The translations under genes were made by a program, and so were the position numbers. Below the pieces are notes generated by a model. It ran no database searches and was not told the origin of the DNA. It saw only the letters and a program-made list of their open reading frames with translations. Positions 47,653-55,700 of a DNA stretch of 64,000 nt are shown here, in pieces; within the stretch, counting starts at the first letter, position 1; the number at the start of each line of letters is the position of its first letter. The DNA comes from Anodontia alba. Taxonomy: Eukaryota; Mollusca; Bivalvia; Lucinida; Lucinidae. The stretch is taken from the NCBI GenBank assembly GCA_964016985.1, contig OZ024823.1, positions 114,723,459-114,787,458 on the forward strand, given 5' to 3'.

Positions 47653-50600
47653 GTTTAGTTGCAATATATTTGTGGTAGCAGAACCAATGTTTCAAGCGAC
47701 AGTTAGGTGTGCATGGAAGTGCATAGAAACAGGGATATGCGTATCGGCAGAGTCTCGCCAGAACCTATGCTCTTCGCCCACGTAAGCGGCAGGCCAATGG
47801 GAATGTTCAGCAAAAGAACTACATGTAGACATATGGCCTTGCTAAGAGGCACTGAAAAACTGAAAGTCCGAAGAGCTATTTTCTCGGACGCGGCTCGTTT
47901 ATATGTCAAACTTTGACAACTTAAAATTATCTGAATGTCTTTACTCTCTATAGTGATATGTAACGAAGGAAACCATTGTTTTTGCTAACCTTAAGAGGCA
48001 GTGCTATTGCCTTTGCTCCTAGCGGCCCGAGACCGTGATATCTCATTCTAAAGTGTGTGTCGTGTATGTGTCGCAGGAAGTAGGTGGCTGGAATAGTTCC
48101 CGTCTCATTACATATATGAATATATTTCATGTCCTGTGGCGCCTTCTCGTTCAAGATATTGTTGTCTTCCGCTATCCATTCTGAAATGTCAAACAATTTA
48201 GCCTTTACATATCTTCAAGAAACAGAAAATGTCTTTTTTATATTTATCCTCAAGTATGAAATGTTAAAAAGTAAAAATGGAGATAGCCAGGCTGGGCAAC
48301 GGTCGCAGAACTATTCCACAGGCTATGGGCTGAAAGTTCTGCTGTCCGGTAAAAATATGAATATAATGTCTTGTGAGAGCATGTCATTCAAGATGTTATT
48401 TTATCGTCCGATATCAGTACGTAATGATATCATTTATCTTGCAATTTTTAATTTCAGCAGACGAGACAGAAAGTATAGGTTTATCCTCCAGAAACAGGGA
48501 GTGACACTTCATCAGAGTGAATAGTCAAATTCAGCGCTTTGAAAAAGTAAGAACATTTGTCGTCTACGATTTAGCCTAAATGACAGGTTAATAACAAAGA
48601 CAATATACACTTGCAAGGTTGCGGTATGCATTGTAATGTCAGATCCTGTTTTTGTTTTTATTTTTTTAAATTTTTTTCGAAAACAATAAGAAAAATGTTT
48701 CAAAATGTTGTATGCTGAAAATTTTACCCAGAGTGCTCAGCATTAACTTGAAAGAGACTGAATACATTTAGTAGATTTTTCGCCATTTTTCCAAGGAGGA
48801 CAAAACTATTTGGTTTCAGCAACATTTTACTTGCGTAATTCATACACACATATTGTACATAGCAAGTAATAATTCAACTTTTTGACTTCCTGTTTGCATT
48901 CTTCTACGATCTCCTTCTAAAAGAAATATAATCTAAAACGAAAGAATTTGTTCCCTCCAGGAACAAATATTTTTTTCAGAGTAGACCTTTCAAGAAAGTA
49001 GCAAACACAATTTTGAAGGGTAGTCTTCCTTGAAAGTGTATCAATTCCCCAATATATCTACAAGATTCAAACATGATGTTGTCGTTAAGTTTAATATCTT
49101 TTTTGACAACTTTCATAAAGTGTCCTGGTTTCAACTAACTCTTTATTCAAATGTCGTAAAAATAAATGAAGAAATATTCAGGAAAGCCACAATCAAGGAG
49201 CATCGGATAAAGGTCTCATTACAAGAAGTGACGGCACAAATTAGCACTTCGGTGGAACAACGAAAAGCGAACAAACCACAAAAAAAATGTAAACAGAAAC
49301 ACCACTTTGGAATGCTCAACAGTAAATAGAAAGGAAAGCAATTATCAGGAATCGATACAACTACCTAACACCTTCCGTTCAAGACGACAAAGGGAAAGAA
49401 GGACGCACTTAAAGCAACGCTACCACAATCAAAACACTACAAGCAGAGAGCCAAAAGGACGATTTCTTTCCCGATAATTGGCCAAACGGCTATCCAAAAT
49501 AAAAACTTCACCAGGCCATATATGCAAAGGCATACAATGGCAGAAATAGTAAACCACAGCAGAAGCATCGCCTTGAAACGGTCAGTAAAATTTTACTCGG
49601 GGCGTGTGTGTGTGTGGGGAGGGGGGGGGGGGAGGGGGAGGGGGGCTAAATCGATTTTACGTGGCCAAAACCCTCGCCCTTAGTTCTGCCATGGTATACA
49701 AAAGACATTTGTTCAGCCCGCGTGATGTGGTTCAGTGCAACATCTCGAGAACATAAAAATCTAACGAATAAGGCGATGAGGACTCATCAGCAACGAACTG
49801 AAATGCTGAAGCAAAAGAAAACCATCAGTAGGTAGGCCCGACCAGAGCCAGAGCATCAGGTACCAACCGACTTACTTAAAAGTCTTTAGGCCGGAGCCGT
49901 CATGGAATCTGAGGCCCTACCCGCCGGCGTGCAACCAAAGGGGGAAGCAAAGTTATTAACCGTGTCTGGGTTAACTACCATGCATGCAGTCTGTCGTATT
50001 ACACTTATGTTGAACCCAATCTTTATATACCGTTGGGCTTAAACAAGTTTGGTGAGTCGAGCCTTAATCTGAATGACGGCTCCTTTCTCAACCTGCTTTA
50101 GAAGGTTGGCGCTCAAATGTTGTTCTCAACATTGTAGGTTAATTAAAGGTTTTCTTTTTCCGTGTCTTCAGATCGTCATTGAGCCCCCTAGTTGCTTCAC
50201 TGCGAACCGAAAACATATTCGTAATTTTAAGCTGTATCAGAATTCAAAGCGATGTTTAACCCTTGTCCTGCTGAATAAAATAAGATGCTACGCCTATTTC
50301 GAATTTTCAGCCACTCACATTACTTGATCCAGATTGTTGCTATAAATTCACATACTTAATGGCAAACAGTGCAGATCCAGATCAGTTGGCTTCTTCAGAA
50401 GCCAACTGATCTGGATCTACACTGTTGGTAAAGGCCGGGTATATCCGGGTTCAGCAGGACAAGGGTTAAGTCCCATGGTATATTTTCTACAGGCGTTTCC
50501 AATGCGGTTCCTCTGTTGCTGTTCTTTTCTGTTTGTTGAAGTTATTGTAATCTGTGCTGTTGTGTCTAGCCATTGCTTGTTCTTCATATCTTCTTCTTTC

Positions 50601-52663
50601 GGTGCCTCGAGAAGTCTGTACTTTGTGATTGTAGCTTTCCTGGGTAGTTTCCTTTACATTTTTACTACCTTGAATCAATGCAGGACTCTTCGTCGTAACC
50701 ACCCATATACGACTCTCGAAACCTGGCTGACGTCTATAGCTGCTAAGTTAAGTTTTACAGCTCATGGGTGTTGATATGTTATTAACGGGATATGTGAAAA
50801 AGCGACTTTCTGAGAGATATCAAAAAGAACGTAAATGTAGCTGTACGCTACACTGCATGTACACAGTTTGCATGTGACAAGTCTTGTCATAATAAGCAGC
50901 CCTTAATCGGGCGGATTGTCTGTGTTGCTAAATAATTGTCTGCGTTGCTCTCTCTCTCTCTATCTCTCTCTCTCTGTGCGTGCATGCGTGCATATGTGTA
51001 ACTGTAATAGTATCAATTATTTCGAGATATCATACATTGCATTTCCATAGATATACTAATAATAATTTAACATAACGTTCGCATTCGTGTGTCCTTACAC
51101 GTCTGTACATATTGGTGTCAGGAGTAGTTGCGGTCATGGTACCAAAGCCGTAATCCAAAATCATAAATCCATAAACGAATGACGAATCAGAATGTTCAGA
51201 CCAACAGACATGGACCCCAGAACAAAGGGTGTAATCAGGCGTCCGCGGATAGTAAGCATTACTTGGTAAGCAAGCTTCGCCCACCATGCCCATGGGCCTG
51301 AACGAAGGAAATATCGGTAGAAGCGTATGTCCGGGATTTAGGAAGTCTACTTATGGCGCGTCACTGGCAAAAACATCAGAAACAATTCTGGAAACTGCCA
51401 CATTGTAGGGATTGACTAGATCATGATGTCTCCCTTGCTACCAGTTTGGTTTTTTGATACCCCTGGCTCAACAACTTTTGAGTGAGCATTTTCCCACGCT
51501 CCATGAAGTCCTGATAATTTGAACAAGTTCTGGCATAACGGATTAACTGTGAAACGTAAACGCCGTATGCTGGTGCAGAAGGGATATTACTGCTCAGGAA
51601 AGGAAAGTTAACGATGGGAAAATTGAAGTCATCCCGTTTGTCGTAAAGCCTAGTAGTAAGCTTTCCATTGTCGATGTAGAGATAACAATCCAAGTATGAG
51701 GAGGAGGCTGAAGTCTCCGTTGTTTCCTTTATTTCAAGTTCACGTGGGTAGATGAATTCTAAATACTCTGCAAATTTTGTGTTTTTCAGAGACAATACAT
51801 CATCTATATATCTGTAGGTGAAATTGAATTGTTGTGCGAGGTGTTTCTTGCCTGCTTGGAGGAGACTTTGTACAAACTCCGCCTCATACGAGTATAAAAA
51901 CAAGTCGGCAAGTAACGGTGCACAATTAGTACCCATCGGTATGCCGATTGTTTGTTGAAATATCCGACCGCCGAACTCCACAAAAATATTGTCGATTAGA
52001 TATTCCAGCATCTTAATGACATCTGCATCTGAGTATTTTTGTGGTGCATCAGAGTGATCCCGAATGAAGTATGTGTCTTTGTAGCCAATGACAACATACT
52101 GAAATCGACGGTTACCATTCTTGTGGAAGAAACACTGGTTGATAATTGCCTTTAATTTAGATTTCAATTTATCATGAGGAATAGTAGTGTAAAGAGTAGA
52201 GAAATCGAAAGATTTTATACTGTTGACGGAATGAAGAGATTGTGCCTTTAGGTTTTCTAAGAGCTCTTTGGAGTTTTTCAGGATCCACATCTGATTAACA
52301 CCACTTCTGGCATATGCAGTGTCACAATACTTCTGAAGGCCTTCTTTAACTGCGGTTAGTATTCGTGTTAGAATCTGAAGAGAAGAGATTCTGTCATATG
52401 TGTTGTCGTATCTTATGTCGAATCACTCTGATAAATAGTTGCTAAAACACAGAGTTAAAGTGACCTCCTATGCATGGGAATAACAGGTCAAAGAATAATA
52501 AGCACGACATTTAAACGCATGTGCATATATAGAATCTTATATATTTTCTTTCTGTATGCTATTGTATTGCTTATGTTTTTGTCTTGTTTTTGATGTTTAT
52601 GTGATTTTTGTATGTATTTATATGTTTGTTCTGCTCTCCTTGTACTCTGGAGGAAATAAAGAT

Positions 52664-52732
<69 letters not shown>

Positions 52733-55700
52733 TAGAGTAGACCCCTTTTAGAAGGGAGGCAAAACTATTTTGGCATGTTTGCCTCTCCTAAATGTGTATT
52801 AATTCTCCTTTATGAAGATAAATTTTGCAACCTTTTTTTCTAATGATGTTCTGAATAATGTATTTCATACTAAAATGATGCCGAAAACGTGCCATCTGGC
52901 ATGCGAGGACTATCCAAACTGTGCTAAATGTATTGAACTTGCCTTTTCTACATACGTTCTACACGGCTCGAGAATTGAAATGGCCAAGAAAGAAATCTTT
53001 AGGAAACAGGTAGAAAATTCAAAGATTACAGAAACTGCAGACGAAGAAACAAGCGCAGGGGAACTACAACAGAACAGCCTGGAAAAGCTTTTATTAGCTG
53101 GTTTCAATAATTGCTATTCCAATATAGGGTACCAGTTTATTTTTTATTGTTACCACGCGAGCATTTACATATTAATGTTACAAAGAGGTCGACTGTATTT
53201 ATCAAACAAAATAAAAGATCAGATGTAATTACATCATGCAAGGAATGGTAAACATACAAACCACCACCACCACCACCACCACCAACAACAACAGCAAACG
53301 TATCATGATAAAAATGATATGAACCAGTTAAGTAAAACATACACAGGAAATGCTAATCATGTGAGAACGGGATATACGCAAATAAACCCATTTAAACTTA
53401 TGCATGATTGTGAGTATCACTAGACGACCATTTCTTATAACGCAGCCCAGGAACAATCCTTTGCACAATAACATCACGAAAAGATACCTATATTTTTGCC
53501 CCCTGAAGCCCCACTTGTATACAGTTAAACTGGGGTTTTACAGGGTATAAATTATTTTTCTTATTTTTGCTCAAAAACATAGATTGTGGGTACTCATTAG
53601 AACCGCCTCGGCGAGGCGGTTCTAACGAATACTCACAATCTATGTTTTGAGCAGAAATATAAAAAAATATCAGCACTTTTATCTGAAAACTTTTAGTTTT
53701 TGAAGGTGAAATTTTCAATATATTTGAATAGGCGTGTTTTCGTAATGATGTGATCTGATGTTCTGTATCACATCTCGTGCATGTTCCCGTATCTCTGGCC
53801 CGCACTGAACACAAGTGACTCGGAGTACAGAACGCCAGGTTACTGCAGTAATAATGTGTATGCATGACACACGCTTTTGGAAAACGGAGATCAGTCTACC
53901 CAGATGCACAGGCTGATATGAGGCTTCACTGGCCGTACATGTTATACAGCACATCATTACACGTGTTTAGCTGCGTTCTTCCCCATGTATAATATCTCTT
54001 TGGATCTTATTAGCAATGTTCAATCAATTAGACATGATCTAAGTACATATGGTTTCGGAGAGATATACGATAAAATTTCAATGACTCGAACACTGATGAC
54101 ACGTTTATAATGGTTGATTCGAACTCGTTTTTGAATCCCTAAAAAACTGTTTCGATAGCTCAAGAAAACAAATGCTTAAAGATAATTTAGAGAAATTTTC
54201 TTATTGTATCTTTGAAATGTATGTTGTGTGTACTCATAAGAATCGCTCTATCGAGGCGATTCTAATGATAACACTTAACAAACCATTATATTATAAAGAT
54301 CGCAAAGACATTCCTAAATTATCCCAATTTGCCTCCAGACTTGGCGCTATGATTAACCATCTGGGCCCAGTTGTTCGAAGCGTCGTTAGCTTAACGAGCT
54401 CGTTAGTTGTCAAAATGTTAACTGTTATAGTAAGCACAATATCTAATTCATAGGTATTTTTGCTGAAAAAAAAATTGAGTAGCAGCAAAAGCTACTCACA
54501 TTCTTTCAGCAAAAATATTAGCGAAACTACCGATGTCTAGAACAAATTTCCATGGACTCGAAGATGTTCAAGCCATTAAAGTTCGAATGTACTGTTGATT
54601 TATAGACCTAATCATACGCACCATCGTAGTCCATTTCCAGATCGGTTTCATAGTCTGTGTCATGTGACATCCGGCTTGCCCGGAAATCAAACATGTCATC
54701 ATCATCTTCGTCGTTTTTGGGCTGAGTGATTAGGAGTCTTTCCTTGAGCAGAGCACGAAAGGATTGTGATGTGTTGTCGTCATTTGTACTACTGGCTGAA
54801 GAAGATGTTCGCTGAAATTCATCAATCACTTTATAACAACCAAGAGTTTATTTTAATAACCCATTTAAGCCGAGTGGACTCTTCCACCTCACCTCTTTGG
54901 ACATATCCATTTCCTTTATAAAGAGTGTCTGGTTACCTTTCATTATTTTCATCTTCAACTTTTTACTTTTAATGCAAACAGTGTAGACCTTGATCTGTTT
55001 GCAAATGTCCCTTTTTACAGGATGCCAGGCTTAAATATGTTCAATACAAGCGTCAAAACATTCATTGTAATACTTCTTAGAATTAAGTGATTTTAATGAG
55101 CGGGACACATCATATGATTGATGCGCAACGCACCAAAAGAGCCCTTACGCATTTGCGGGACAACGTAGGTCCAGATCAGCGTGCGCATCTGAGCAGTCTA
55201 ATCTCGGCATTTTCTGTCTGTCGACATATACTACAGTATTCATTGATTCTGTAAGCGGACTACGAATGCCGAGATCAGCCTGCACTTACTCCCCCCACCC
55301 CCCACCCCCCGCTACTCATTACCTCTAGGATTCAAAAACTAGAGAGGCAAGTTTCAATCTGCAAAATTTGGTTATCTTTAATTCTGGTGATGTATCCATT
55401 CACCTTAAGGGGAATGAATATACTTTAATGGGAGACAACTCTCCCAAGTTGTTTGTCTTCCTTCTGAAAGAGGACTACTATAAAACAAAAATCTAAAAGG
55501 TTGCCTTTGAAAACAAAGAACACACAAAATAACGAAAATAGGAGACTCAATCTTATTAAGTCTCTTCATATGCAGCAATGTAGTTTGCGGATCTGCATAC
55601 GCCCCCTAACACAGGCTTCAGCAAGTTCGTGTGGAAAAAAAACTGCCCCCACCCCTTTCGGAAGCATGATCAATGTTGCACGTTACCGTCCTGTGCATGA

